The notes beneath the pieces were generated by a model that saw nothing but the letters and a program-made list of their open reading frames with translations, was not told the DNA's origin and made no database searches. The position numbers and the translations under genes are program-made. Below are positions 1-10,940 of a stretch of 64,000 bases of DNA, piece by piece (position 1 is the first letter of the stretch; each line of letters begins with the position of its first letter). The DNA comes from Nageia nagi (taxonomy: Eukaryota; Pinophyta), in NCBI GenBank assembly GCA_050084985.1, contig JBITNC010000001.1:992001-1056000 (forward strand). The letters run 5' to 3'.

Positions 1-360
1 GTGGATGATATTCTCATAACTGGCAATAATATTGAAATCATCTAAGAGTGCATATCCAAACTGAAGGCAACATTTGAAATGACTGATCTAGGTCTATTGC
101 ATTACTATCTTGGGATGCAAGTATACCAACACAAAGATTGTACTTATCTTAGTCAATCTAAGTATATATCAGACATCTTGCAAAAGTTTGGAATGGAGGA
201 GTGTAGATATGCTGCAATACCTATTTCTCCTAGAATCATTATATCTCTGAGCTCAGATTCTCAGTTGGCTGATGCTACAGCTTATAGGTAATTGATCGGT
301 AGTCTTCTATATCTGACTATCTCTTGACCTGATATTGCCTTTGCAGTGAATCTGATGGCA
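1..360 (+). pseudogene. copia reverse transcriptase, C-terminal part, broken
   Basis: The window opens on the codons for VDD of the RT catalytic YVDD box. The frame continues through MTDLGLLHYYLGMQV and YLSQSKYISDILQKFGM, typical of the copia RT palm/thumb. Stops interrupt it at about 43 (TAA where relatives have CAA), 289 and 361 (TGA where the inverted copy has CGA). The RT normally copies element RNA in cytoplasmic particles; this copy cannot encode it. Confidence 0.9.
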
Positions 361-963
361 TGATTCATGCAAAAACCATATGTTGAGCACCTCACTGCTA
401 TTAAGCAAATCTTGAGGTATGTGGTAGGGACAAAGGATCTTGCTCTTAAGTATTCCAAAGTGCCCTTGATTGTTCTCTCCGAGTTCTTAGATTCTAATTA
501 TGGGGGAGATAGAGATGATAGAAAATCAACCTCTACATATGTGTTCAGCATTAGTTCAGGTGCTATCTCTTGGGCTTCCAAGAAGCAACCTACTGTGACT
601 CTTTCTACCACTGAAGTTGAATATCAAGCCATGTCTGTTGCCACCCAAGAAGCTATTTGGCTGAGGCATCTTCTGAATGAAATTGGGTATGAGCAAAATG
701 GCCCATCTCTTATTTCTTCAGATAATCAATCGGCTATCTCTTTGGCTAAGAATCTTGTGTTCCATTAGAGAACCAAACATGTGAAAATCCAAGCCCATTT
801 TATCAGGGAGAAGGTTTTAGATGACATCATACACTTGGAGTATTGTCCATCTACTGAAAAATTCATTGATTTATTCACCAAGCCCCTTCCTGAAGCTCAG
901 TTTAGCAAGCTTAGGGATTCTCTCGGGTTGGTGAAGTTGCCCTCAAGGGGGAGTGAAGTTTGA
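361..963 (+). pseudogene. copia RNase H domain, broken
   Basis: The frame gives the copia RNase H signature: MQKPYVEHLTAIKQILRYV, then DSNYGGDRDDRKSTS with the first acid, the STTEVEYQAM block with Glu, ISSDNQSAISLAKN with Asp, and TKHVKIQAHFIREKV. A TAG stop at 766-768 replaces the Gln codon seen in relatives. The frame ends at LPSRGSEV, over a purine-rich run CAAGGGGGAG. The domain normally degrades the RNA strand of the RNA/DNA hybrid. Confidence 0.9.
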
Positions 964-1029
964 ACTTTTGTTAGTAATGACAACTTCACCTCTAAGAGGC
1001 CTTTTTTGTTGTTATATAGTGTTGATTAT

Positions 1030-1440
1030 GATATACCTCTATGGTAAGTTTGCTGTGTGTGAGAAACTTGTTGTACATTTTATACCTCCATGGTAAGTTT
1101 GCTCTGCGTGAGAAAACTTGTTGTACATTTTATACCTCCATGGTAAGTTTGCTCTGCGTGAGAAACTTGTTGTACATTTTATGCCTCCATGGTAAGTTTC
1201 CTCTATGTGAGAAACTTGTTGTACATTTTATACCTTCATGGTAAGTTTGCTCTGCATGAGAAACTTGTTGTACATTTTATACCTCCATGGTAAGTTTGCT
1301 CTGCATGAGAAACTTGTTGTACAATTTTTTGAGCATATAATTGATATACCTCCATGGTAAGTTCACTCTATGTGAGGAACTTCTTGTACATTTTATACCT
1401 CCATGGTAAGTTTGCTCTGCGTGAGAAACTTGTTGTATAA
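1030..1440 (+). repeat. tandem repeat of about 49 bp, 8 units
   Basis: Eight head-to-tail units contain CCTCCATGGTAAGTTTGCTC followed by a GTGAGAAACTTGTTGTACA core. Period is about 49 bp, with one longer unit near 1325-1355. They lie between the RNase H stop and the LTR. Matching arrays occur at 50925-51230 (inverted), 57890-58175 and 62785-62955, and a shorter diverged one at 49000-49147 in copia B2, so the array predates the split of the two families. No function is known to me. Confidence 0.9.
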
Positions 1441-1931
1441 TTTTTTATGCTCTATTAATAATCAACACATGTCTATATACAACAGGTGACTATGAATGAT
1501 GGCTTGGCATCTCTGTGATGACTTATAGTGCACCATTGATCAGTTATTTATAAGATGGCATTATTTTATTCTCCTATTTAATAAAGTGAATATATGATGC
1601 ATCTAATTGATTTTGTTCATGAGTTGCTTGTAGCATTCAGGATCTTCTTCAGAAATGTAGGTTACTCACCTTGTGTAAGCAAGCTCATGGAGACTCACAT
1701 GTCAGCTTAAAGTTGATCGACTACTATGTACAGTGAAACTAGTTGTGGTTAATGATTGTATTGTAAACCATTTTGTCAAATGGTAATGTAGTGAGTCTCA
1801 AACTAGTTCTCAAAAAGATTCTCAAATATGTAAATGTTCTCATGTCCACTTGTATCTCTATGGAGGAGAACTCTCTCTTACTCTCTCTCTTCTCTCTTCT
1901 ATGCTCTATCCCAATATTGCATTAAGGGGGA
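1441..1931 (+). other. copia A 3' non-coding region and polypurine tract
   Basis: Non-coding stretch between the tandem repeats and the LTR. It contains a CT-rich run (1868-1900) and ends in ATTAAGGGGGA at 1921-1931, the polypurine tract that should prime plus-strand DNA. In the other A copies this stretch can be read as a 90-codon frame, but here a shift breaks it. Confidence 0.75.
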
Positions 1932-2417
1932 TGTTATAATTTGTAATGAAATATTGTGAATATCTAAACTCTTCGTAAATTCAATTAATCACTTAAAGGA
2001 TATGTAGATACCTTAAGGGATTAATTGAATTCTTTATTATGTAAACTTTGACCTTACCATGTGGTTAGTTGGTAAGTTAAAGTTAGGTAATACATTTATT
2101 GTAACCCTAACCTTACCCTTGGGTTAAAGGGAGGTTAGGGAGGTGCTCTCATGCTATAAATAGAGGGCCTCTCCTCTTGTAAAACAACCAAGATTTTGAG
2201 TAAGATTACTCTACTAGTTTGTGTAGGAGAAAAGGAATTGAAGTAAGAGGGTGCATAGTTTGAGAATTGAGATCTAGTTGTGGATGTACTCCCAAGGAGG
2301 GAGGAACCACATTATATTGGTGTTATCTTGTGTGAATGGTGTTATTATTTGTAGATGTTGAATGAATATGTTTCCTAGTATTGGACCTTGAGGATTAATG
2401 TAGATCTAATTCCTTCA
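1932..2417 (+). repeat. copia A 3' LTR
   Basis: LTR of 486 bp starting TGTTATAATTTGTAATG (TGTTAGAATTTG in relatives) and ending TTCCTTCA, so TG...CA ends. It matches LTRs at 58661 and 63441. It has a large U3 inverted repeat around 1980-2030 with core CTTAA..GGTAT/ATACCTTAAG, and a TATA box at 2155-2162 upstream of AGAGGGCCTC. The left partner LTR is outside the window, so age cannot be measured. Confidence 0.92.
2155..2162 (+). promoter_or_regulatory. TATA box of copia A LTR
   Basis: TATAAATA followed by GAGGGCCTCTCC. The same motif and spacing recur in the A LTRs at 58884 and 63664, and as CCTATAAATAGAAGGC in the B LTRs, so this is the likely core promoter for element RNA. Confidence 0.7.
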
Positions 2418-2442
2418 TCAATAAGGAGAACCTAATGCTCCT

Positions 2443-2890
2443 TTATTCATCATCCCAACAATATTGATAATACCTAATGTCCCTTGAGTTGATCTTAAAC
2501 ATAATCATATCCATCCTGTTGACCCCATACAAATAAGAAATGGTTGGTAGAGCATCATCCCTATCAACTATATGATGTATCCTTTGACCATGAATAGGTA
2601 ACTGGTATAGAAAATGAAAGTTCTCTATTGTGATAGTCATCAACCCCATTGGGAGATGAAAGGTAGAAGTGATGGAGTCTCATCCCTCAACAAAAGCTAC
2701 CAAAAGAGGGTACTCCCAATGAATATGACCCATGTAAGGTCCAGATCCAAAACCTACACTTTGAAAGAAAGTATGGTCCATAGTAGTGAGAAACAAATAC
2801 CCCTCTTGTAGAATGGTGGGATAACATTCTTTAGGCTCAAATAAGTCCCACATCTAGAAAGCAATGAAACTACATTAAAAAAAATTCACT
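2443..2890 (-). pseudogene. plant mobile domain (PMD) relic, antisense within gypsy
   Basis: The minus strand reads MGLMTITIENFHFLYQLPIHG followed by a ...TISYLYGVNR segment. The upstream part, in another frame, reads like a GPYMGHIHWEYPLLVAF block. This parallels the PMD frame at 45200-46740, where GEMTVTVEDIHRLYRLLIHG is seen. PMD proteins in plants include MAIN/MAIL-type nuclear proteins, and the domain is known inside plant transposons. Frameshifts and stops show it is dead. The family call rests on remembered motifs. Confidence 0.65.
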
Positions 2891-5075
2891 CTAGAATCAA
2901 ATATCGATGATCGATCAATCAAGTTGCTAAGTCATTAGCATTTGATATTCAAACATCGATGATTCAGTAGCCCTTTGGCTCCAACTAGTGAGCATGGCCA
3001 AAAATTTTAAAAATTTCAAAAAACTTCTAAAATCTAAGCTAAATTCAAAATCTTAACGGTTAGAAAATACCTAAATGTGAAAATATTAACCTTTAAGATG
3101 TTCATTTCTCAAATTAAGTCTTAAATCTAGCATAATAAGCAAAAAAAGTTAAAGGGGTATTTTCCAAAACCCCACCTCCTCTTTGATTAGCCTCATATGG
3201 CCAATTGGTCTCCTTCTAGGCAACATACAGTCCACAGAATGTGATGGGGTGACTAAAAGGCTAGTCAACCATGAGCAAGGGGACAAGAAAATGATAAGAG
3301 CTCTAATAAGTCACAAGGAACAAATGAGAAAGTGACAGATAACATTTCTTTTTATTCAACCTACACTTTCAAACATTGATGATATGAAGGCAGATGTTGG
3401 TGACTAATATGGAACTCTAGTGATCAATCTAAACATAATGACCACTAAAAAATCAAAAATTTAAAAACATAATAACATACAAAATACAAAAATAAACTCT
3501 AGGGGAGGCAACCCAAAATATGTATATGTATGAACACATGCATCAAATAACTAAAACCTGCTTTCTAGTAGGTAAAAAAAAAGAGCATCAATTAAAATAA
3601 TTGGTCAATATTTATTTTTTAAACTTGAGAAGTGCCTTACCATTGCTATATGGTACATTGAAGTAAGTTCATAATAAATTAGCAATCAAGGTTTCACATC
3701 TCTTAAGAATAAGTAACAAAGTACATAATATGTATTTTTTATCATCTATCATTATGTTAATCTCTTTTGTTATCTTTGCAACAAAATTGATTTTGTATCA
3801 TCATCTCAATGAATGTGGTAGAATACATTTGGCTTATTTTCAAGTCTTGTTCAACAAAAACCCTAATCATGGAAAAGCATGATTCTAATAATTTCTACAA
3901 GAAATGATCATGAAACCCTTTATGCTAGGAAAATAATATAATTATCAAACATTAAAATGTTATCTACCTTGAAAAGATTCCATGTCATATTCACGCTAAT
4001 GAAAAAGAGCCCATGGAATAAAGTGTTCCATGAAATAGCATATGTAGGCAAGCATGAGTACCAAGTAAGGTGTAGAATCAACTTGTTTTCAAAACACTTT
4101 GATTGTAAAAGTTAGAAAGTTTATGCTTGATCATAACTTGGGGCAACGATGATTGTCCATGACCCAAAGAAAACCAGTTTCCTTTACCATCAACCAATGA
4201 AATTAGGATTTTAAATACTTGTACATAATTTGATAAACTCAAGCTTATAAGCCTTGACTTAAATACTTACCAACATCAAGCATATTGTCACCTACTTATT
4301 AGCTTAGTGGTATTTTTACAAGTCTATAATGATAACATGTGTTAGTTTGTGTGTTCTTAAGATAACATGACTATGTTCATTCATCACATCATGCCATTTT
4401 GTGTTTCAAAAAGTAAATACAAAATTGTAATCCCTCCTAGTATTAATGAGTTTTAAGAAAGGCACCTCAAAAATATATGTGTATAGATGTGTACATATAA
4501 TCATCAAAACCCTCTCTCTAAAACCCAAAGATAGTCCTCAAAATCCACTAAAAAAAATGTGTAAGCTCTTGAATTGTTAAAAAAACTTAAAGAGAAATGT
4601 TTGAAAAGATTAAATATCACAAATACTTCAAACTTTGAAAAATCAGACATGACTAAAAAGCATGGAATGACTTTTTTGCACAAGATCATCATGTAACCTC
4701 ACTATCAAGACAAAAGGTAGTAATATCAAATTAATTGTATGCACAAGATAAGCTTATCATCATATACTCACTTCAGCATGCGGAGACAAGCTAGAGTATC
4801 ATCATGTAACTACCATAAATAGCACCCAGAATGGAGATTGACATAAGTAACATTTTGGTTTACATCAAAAAGAATTTCAAAACATATCAAGTGAAAAAGA
4901 TGAAAATGTGATTTAGTCATGATTTGATTAATAAAATTTGACTTATTCAAAAGATTAATCAATTTTATACATCAATCTAAGAGTCGAATATCTAATTCAA
5001 GGAATTGGAACATGCCCATCTTTTCAAACAAAGGAAATTTTTTGAATTATCTCCTACTTTCTTCAGTATATAATC

Positions 5076-5090
5076 CAAAAAGGGGTAAAA
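5076..5090 (+). promoter_or_regulatory. gypsy polypurine tract
   Basis: CCAAAAAGGGGTAAAA directly precedes the LTR-like start TATAAACACCTAAAAATG at 5091. The intact element has AAAAAGGGGCAAAA before TGTAGACACCTAAAAATG at 47850. This fixes the 3' LTR boundary of the remnant. Confidence 0.8.
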
Positions 5091-5467
5091 TATAAACACC
5101 TAAAAATGACCCTCATTTGAAAACCAAATGGAAAGGGACCAAAAATTAACATTTATTATAAAAGTTATAATAATTAACCAATCATTGCTAATCAACCTCA
5201 ATCACTAATGACTCAAACTAATCATCAATGTTTGATACCCAATTGTTGATGATGATTCGGTACTTAGCCAACCTAAAAATAGATGATGCATGTGAACTAA
5301 CTTGCTCCTCAAAAATATTTAATCATGATTGGGTTATGGTTATTTTTGTAATTATGCATGTAAAATCATGGCTATTCTGGATCTAGATTAGTTCTTAGGC
5401 CAGGTTGTTAGCATCCAAAATAAAACAATTTAACAATCTCAAAAATTATAAATTAAAGCTTCATTAA
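5091..5467 (+). repeat. gypsy 3' LTR, left piece, degraded
   Basis: Begins TATAAACACCTAAAAATGACC, matching the LTR start of the complete Tat element with mutated ends. It is cut at 5468 by the minus-strand copia B LTR, and similarity to the downstream half of the gypsy LTR resumes after 6074. Confidence 0.75.
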
Positions 5468-6074
5468 TGAAGAAAGAGACCCAAATTCTAAGAGAGTTGA
5501 ACTAGTACATGAACAAATCTACACTCCCAAGATCACATGAAAGCTCATAATAACATCAAGATAACTCAAGAAGAATATCTCACAAAGATAACAGAAGATT
5601 TAAGTGGTTCCTCCAACTAGGAGTACATCCACTAACAAGATCTCACTACATTCACAAACATTAATCTCTTGTAATTCTTCCAAATCATCTCTTAAACACT
5701 ATCCTATAGCATAGCTTTACTCCACAAATTGGTGTAAGATCCAAAGAGGGAGCCTTCTATTTAAAGGCCAAAATCCCTCTTTGGATCACCCTTTTATCCA
5801 ATGTACAAAAGCATGACATGCACATCCTTTTACCTAAGGGGCATGCTCATGATATGGAGTGTAGGATAAGCTACATTATCATATTCACTTAAATACTTAA
5901 GGTATCATTTTATACCTTAAGTATTTAAGTGAATATGATAATGTAGCTTATCCTACACTCCATATCATGAGCATGCCCCTTAGGTAAAAGGATGTGCATG
6001 TTCCTTAAGTATTAGTGAACTTTCATAGAATATTATTACATAACCTTTATAATAATACATTATACATTCCAACA
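5468..6074 (-). repeat. copia B LTR, minus strand, with internal palindrome
   Basis: On the minus strand it starts TGTTGGAATGTATAATG (6074 downwards) and ends TCTTTCTTCA (5468), matching the B LTRs at 20305 and 23918. Its length, 607 bp, is about 100 bp more than those (501 and 498 bp). The excess is the inverted duplication at 5816-6001. The TATA box is degraded to TTTAAATA. No attached internal copia sequence is present, so it looks like a solo LTR; flanking five bases (ATTAA and AATTC) do not form a clear target duplication. Confidence 0.85.
5816..6001. repeat. perfect palindrome, 90-bp arms, 6-nt loop
   Basis: Arms 5816-5905 and 5912-6001 are exact reverse complements by base-by-base reading; the loop is CATTTT at 5906-5911. 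The centre falls on the natural GGTAT...ATACC hairpin of the B LTR. Normal B LTRs carry only the short hairpin, so one arm is an inverted copy of LTR sequence. Confidence 0.95.
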
Positions 6075-6795
6075 AATTCATCGAAATTCTTTTAGAGCTT
6101 GTGTGGAGTTAAGTATTTTGATTATGCACTTGTTCATGCAATTTAATACAATATTTAATGATATTTTCTATATGAGCAAGTACATATGATGTGTTATTTT
6201 AGCATGTGTGCAAGGTCCATAGGTGCTAAAGTGAGAAAGTATTAAAGGTACATTATGGCAAGAACCAACAAAGATCAAGAATCAAAGCTAAAATTAAGCA
6301 AAAGAAAAGATTCAAAGCTAGCTCTAGTATCAAAAATATCAATGATTGAGCTTGAATGCCAACGATTAAAGATAGACATTGATAACTACATATTGATCAT
6401 TGATGACTCTGTAAAATCTCAAAGAGGCTCAAAAATACCAATTTTTGTAAAAATCCCTTCAAGCAAGGTGGAGAATCTAGAGATTCATTTTGTAAAATTT
6501 AAGGTCACTCAAGAGAGTAATAAAATACATATTTGTATTTAATGTGTATTTATCTTGTTTGCTAACAGGTTACTTTTTTGGGTTGATATTTGGCTACTAC
6601 ACATTGATCGTCAATGATTTTGTAAAAGCCCATGGAAGCTCAAAAACACTAATTTTATAAAAACCCCTTAAAGAAAGGTGGTGAATCTAGAGATTCATTT
6701 TGTAAAATTTGATGTCACTCAAGAGAGTAATAAAATACATATTAGTATTTAATGTGTATTTATCTTGTTTGGTAACAGGTTACTTTTTTGAATCA
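6075..6795 (+). repeat. gypsy 3' LTR, right piece, with 210-bp tandem duplication
   Basis: This resembles the downstream half of the complete Tat LTR: GTTATTTTAGCATGTGTG corresponds to GTTATTATCTTTTGCATGTGTG, and TTTGTAAAAATCCCTTC to TTTGTAAAAGTCCCTTC. A segment containing GAATCTAGAGATTCATTTTG is repeated with a 210-bp offset (6481 and 6691). A 95-codon frame at 6255-6542 lies in this LTR sequence and I do not regard it as a gene. Confidence 0.65.
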
Positions 6796-7599
6796 ATAAT
6801 CATGGTGATCATGATTGGTTTTATTGGATGTATTGGATGGATGTTATTTGATGGTAATATGGTGGACTATATGATGATTATTTTTTTGATATTATATATG
6901 ATGATATATTTGGATGCTTATGCTTATGATTATTCTTCATATGATGATGATTTGATGAGTTGTTGCTTTTCTAAATATTATCATGTGTTATTTTTAATGG
7001 ATGATAAACCTAAGATTTCTTACATGTGAATGTTTAGACATTATGTATGATTTTGTTGTTATATTCCATATTGATGGATCATTGATGTTAGTTTACATTA
7101 TCCTAGTATAATGATACTTATTATTATTTTGATGGATGGATTGTACCTATATGGTGTGATTAAAATTGATGGAAGGTGTAATGTTAACAATTTAATTTGT
7201 TATTAATTTCATCAATATACTCTTATAATGGCATAGTTATAATTAGGATAAAATTTTATTTATAGTAGTATGAAATTAAATATCATCATTTTTCATTCTT
7301 GGCTAATTATACACATGATTTTGGATATAAATAGTGGAATAACACATATATGTAGAATTGTATAAGTGGCATGAATGTATAATATTATGAATAAGTGTAA
7401 TAAATAAGATATTCAAATTAACTTCAAATAATCATTCATCTTGATTTTATCTATTAGGTATGATATAAATTTTTTTTATAATACACATAAGTTTACTATG
7501 AACTCATGTGTGTGCAATGATGTTCATTTCCTTCTCTTAATGCTCGTAAATTTAATGTTTTAAGAGCATGAAATATGTAATTTGATTCATATGTATGAA
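6796..7599. other. AT-rich sequence, no gene recognised
   Basis: Very AT-rich with many GATGAT/TATGATG runs. A 106-codon frame at 6709-7029 is hydrophobic but of low complexity and overlaps the end of the gypsy LTR duplication; I do not support it as a gene. It may correspond to the non-coding 43.7-44.7 kb part of the complete Tat element, but similarity is weak. Confidence 0.4.
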
Positions 7600-7770
7600 A
7601 TTTATAAAGGTCCATCATAAATATTGGATATGTCGCCACTTTGTAGGTATACCTCACTGCAAAATAAGAATCCATAGCCCTAGTGAAGACTAACCCCTTG
7701 ATCCTATTAAAACCTTGATCTATTGCTAGTCATACATTCATAGCCCCAATAGAGGATATTGTAATTACCC
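7600..7770 (-). other. conserved non-coding block of Tat elements
   Basis: The reverse complement of this block resembles 43430-43570 in the + strand element: both have TTGGGT(A/G)ATTACAATATCCTC, a GGGGCTATGGATG stretch, a second CTATGGAT, a GAGG(C/T)ATACCT stretch and a GTGGCGA-like end. Its retention in two old, diverged copies shows orientation and points to a shared non-coding feature between the extra ORF and the 3' LTR. Confidence 0.65.
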
Positions 7771-7776
7771 AAGAAT

Positions 7777-7779
<3 letters not shown>

Positions 7780-7828
<49 letters not shown>
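7780..7828. repeat. (TA)n microsatellite
   Basis: About 24 uninterrupted TA units. It lies just beyond the conserved Tat block. Confidence 0.97.
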
Positions 7829-7829
<1 letters not shown>

Positions 7830-7832
<3 letters not shown>

Positions 7833-9790
7833 ATAATTTTGAATCTTTTTTCCTCTATCTATTTTCTTCCTATCTCTTGGGTTCAAAATGAAGTGAAATA
7901 ATAAGAAGAATAATCACTCGAAATTATGCTTAAGTAACATCTTGTTTTTTACCATTTCATGATTTTAAAATGTGCCAAAGTGTATAAGTTCACAATATCT
8001 TGAAAAACATATCAAGGTTATGTTCATTTATCATCATAATGTTTCAAAAACTTTGCAAAAGATATTTTGAAAAAATCAAACATGGATATTATATTCATAA
8101 AAGTACTTCTTTATTTATACATATAGCTATATATATGAGTAATATATGGATGCATGAATAGTTTATATATATATAACTTAGTAAGTTACTAGAATCATCA
8201 TGTTTGACACTTAATAGTTTTATGATAATGGAAGTAATAAACAAAATAAAATGAACATAATAATAAGGTATGATTACATAGGGTAGCACACCCAATAGCC
8301 AAGATACTTTAAAAATAAAATTTATGAGTGTGTATACATATATTCATAATTTTTTGTATTTTATGATATATTTTTTGGATTTTATGATTTTTTAGTCCTC
8401 ATTCAACTCTTCATGATTAAATCCATGTCATATGAAGGATTGTAATAACTAACTATGAGAGATGGGGTGAAAATGTCATAGCATATGGATTGCATGATTA
8501 ATAGACTAGTGTGTTGTATGACAGGTGATGGAAATAGAAAACATAGAATCCCAATAAAAAAATATTTTTTCTTATTATATGCATGAAGGTAAGTACATCA
8601 AATGACTTGTGAGGGTGTAGTGATGGTGGACCATATAATGTAATGAGTCGACATAAGAATATATTGACACAAGCAATGATTGTAATCCTTAATATGAAGT
8701 TTAATCTAAAAAAATAAGTAGATGAGGTTTTGGAGAACCTCTCCATCCAGTATGTAATAAATTAAGTAGGTTCCCCAACATGGTTTATGATCAATGGTAA
8801 TGCTCATCCAAAAGGAACTTTTGAAAGCATGATAGGCTCAATCGAATCTATCCAAAAGACTTTAAAATGCTAACATAGATAGGATTTTATGTTGAACACC
8901 ATTGAGCAAATCATAAAAATAGTTTGTATCTATATCTAGTAATGGGGTATGACTCTCTATATGAGTGCTAGGAAATGTACAAGGTGAATGTGGGTGTGAA
9001 GGGAAGATAAGTCCCAATGAATAGGTGGGATGTAAAATGGATAAACTATGCATTGGTTTGTAGGTTCAAAAACATAATGAGAATGACTCATGATGTATGT
9101 GTGTTGAATGCAACTACTTACCTACAATATTATATGCAAACTTCATATATTGAAGAAGGCTATATAAACATAAGATATAAATCTTTTATTTGCATGAAAA
9201 TAACTAGTAAGCATGCAATGATTTCAAATGATATATATACAAAACATATGTACGAGATAATACATTTTTATCACTTTTATATGTTTTTTAATATTTTTCT
9301 TTTTGTTTTTCTTTTTTATTTTTTTTAACATGATACAAAATATTTACAATCCTTGCATGTCATTGGTATATGAATTTCTTACGAATAACCCAATGTTCAT
9401 GACTCAAGTGGTAATAGTAAGGAGGTCTCAATAGAAGGTGAAGAGGTTAATGTTTGAGAATGGATGATTGGAAGAGAATGGGATATGAAATAAGTGGTAG
9501 ACATTTTAACATGGGTGATGGTCTATGGTTTTTCTTAAACTTTCTAATTACTCTCTTAGGTTATATAAATCAAATTGAACATTCATTATGTATCTTAGGA
9601 AGGATAAAAAAAGAAGGTATATATGTAAGGCATAACAAAATAGGTGGTGCTAGTATCAGTGGTAGTGGAGAGGTCGATAATGAGAACTATGGGATGAGAC
9701 TCCCTAGAGTGACAATGGTACTCCTACTATCAATAGTCTTTAAATAATATTTCTAACTAGCCTTCTTAATTCATTTTCTTTCATTAATAC
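7830..9790. other. unassigned AT-rich spacer in the minus Tat element
   Basis: About 2 kb between the conserved block and the extra ORF; the corresponding interval in the + strand element is about 0.55 kb, so this copy has about 1.4 kb extra. The frames at 9017-9328 and 9454-9747 (+) and 8095-8295, 8498-8746 and 8862-9053 (-) show no motif I recognise and look like chance frames. Confidence 0.45.
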
Positions 9791-10940
9791 ATTGAATAAT
9801 TCATTCAAAATGCTTTTTTACATTTAGAGGGTTATTTACATAATAACTTTTACTAAATAATGAACTATAGTCATATATAATTTCATAATTTGTGAAATAT
9901 GGCATGACATAGGACAATACTTGATAAAAAATGATTATGGTTTGGAAGAAATAATGTCCCATAAATTTGATATTGACATCTTCAGCACAATCTATTAGAA
10001 TTTTTGGTTTATCATAATGCCAATGTAAACAAAACCATTATAATGAACCGATTTCAAATTTTATTCCATCCATAGTTTTTGTGCTTTAACTTTGATAACA
10101 ACTTTTGAATCTTTTATTTTCAATTCCCATGCATTTGATGTACAATTTTCAAAATATTTCATGGCTATTAGATTTTGCATTTCTCTTAGTAAATTAAGAA
10201 AATGAGAAATAAGTGTAGAAGGATTTTTTCAAAGTAACTTCATTTAAACATCTCCTTTATATCTATCTATGAAATTTTTGCCAACATAATCAAACTAAAA
10301 ATATGTTTGTTTTAGGACTTCTAGTATTTTCATTATTTGAATTTTCCCTTGATGATTAAAAAAAGAAGAGAGAAGAAACATTCAATTTAGTTAAGAAAAT
10401 CATTGATTAATCTTTTGTTTTATCTCTTTTGGTTATCAATATTTGGATAAACATATGATAGAAAAGTCATATATTAGTTTTTGATGACATAGGTCTCCAA
10501 TAAGATGATTTATCCATTCTAAGATTCCATATAGATTTTGTGGATTATGAATTGCAATATCTAACACCCAATTGTTGAAAGAGCAATCTAGTAAAATTCT
10601 AGGTGCATTTATAGGCCAATATAATCATAACAAATTTATCTTGTGTATTTGTTCTTTATAATATAAATATCCTAAAAAGTACACAATTGTATCTAGATAT
10701 ATATCTAGATTATCTTATTTAACACAAATTTTCCATCCATAAAATTTACTTAGATAATGCTTCAAGGCTAGGTCTCTCTTTATGTTAGTAGGTAATTGAA
10801 GAAAAATTCTTGATCCTTAAAAATTAAATTTTGTAAGTCTAGATATAGCTATATCCCCCAAATACCTAGACTTTTTAAACCATAATATTTATTGTATTCC
10901 TCTTCTTTCCAATGACACATGAACACCCTTGGTCCTTTTA
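9790..10940 (-). pseudogene. extra ORF downstream of integrase (degenerate copy)
   Basis: The minus strand, across several frames, matches the extra ORF at 41668-42881. 10940-10440 reads pieces such as NYLLT.RETSLEAL, YWPINAPRILLDC and LEWINHLIGD, against NYLQLTIDEQYERTY, WPYGIPRIIINC and LEWMDDILHYL. 10150-9800 reads KPKILIDCAEDVN and YEIIYDYSSLFSKS, against KLKIIVDYTHNLT and NQVILDFSFLFSST. The product is unknown. Finding it in two diverged elements at the same place shows it belongs to this lineage. Confidence 0.7.

Larger units (their letters stand above)
1..2417 (+). mobile_element. Ty1/copia element, family A, copy 1 (3' part)
   Basis: This is the right-hand part of a copia LTR retrotransposon; its left part lies outside the window. 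The order is RT C-terminus, RNase H, a tandem-repeat 3' region, a polypurine tract and the 3' LTR, which is the copia order. It is broken by several stops. The same LTR family recurs at 50113, 58661 and 63441, and the RT/RNase H segment shares two in-frame stop mutations with the copy at 56871-57460. The sequence after 2417 is gypsy-derived, so this copia probably inserted into the gypsy remnant at 2418-5467. Confidence 0.93.
2418..5467 (+). mobile_element. Tat-type Ty3/gypsy 3' end remnant (left piece)
   Basis: This stretch resembles the 3' part of the complete gypsy element at 30971-48699. 2443-2890 matches its antisense PMD, 4670-4790 matches 47460-47560 (shared ATC-AAGACAAAAG pattern), and 5076-5100 matches its polypurine tract and LTR start. 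It has no intact gene. It continues after a copia B LTR insertion at 6075. Between 2900 and 4660 I see only AT-rich, gypsy-like non-coding sequence with scattered ATCGATGAT motifs. Confidence 0.75.

Noticed and set aside
1030-1440. CRISPR-like array of evenly spaced repeats
   Set aside because: The units are contiguous with no unique spacers, lie in a copia 3' region, and recur in every related copy.
5816-6001. Rho-independent terminator or replication origin
   Set aside because: This is plant nuclear DNA; the palindrome is an inverted copy of LTR sequence and not a short GC-rich stem with a T-run.
5468-6074. Solo LTR with target duplication
   Set aside because: LTR identity is clear, but the flanking five bases (ATTAA and AATTC) do not match, so the duplication cannot be claimed.
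6255-6542. 95-codon basic frame as a gene
   Set aside because: The sequence aligns with the downstream half of the gypsy LTR and part of it is in the 210-bp tandem duplication.
7780-7828. Origin or matrix-attachment site at the TA run
   Set aside because: A simple TA microsatellite is enough to explain it; no other signal supports a function.
9454-9747. 97-codon frame as a host gene
   Set aside because: No motif, no homologue in the complete Tat element and weak composition; it lies in the unassigned spacer of an old element.
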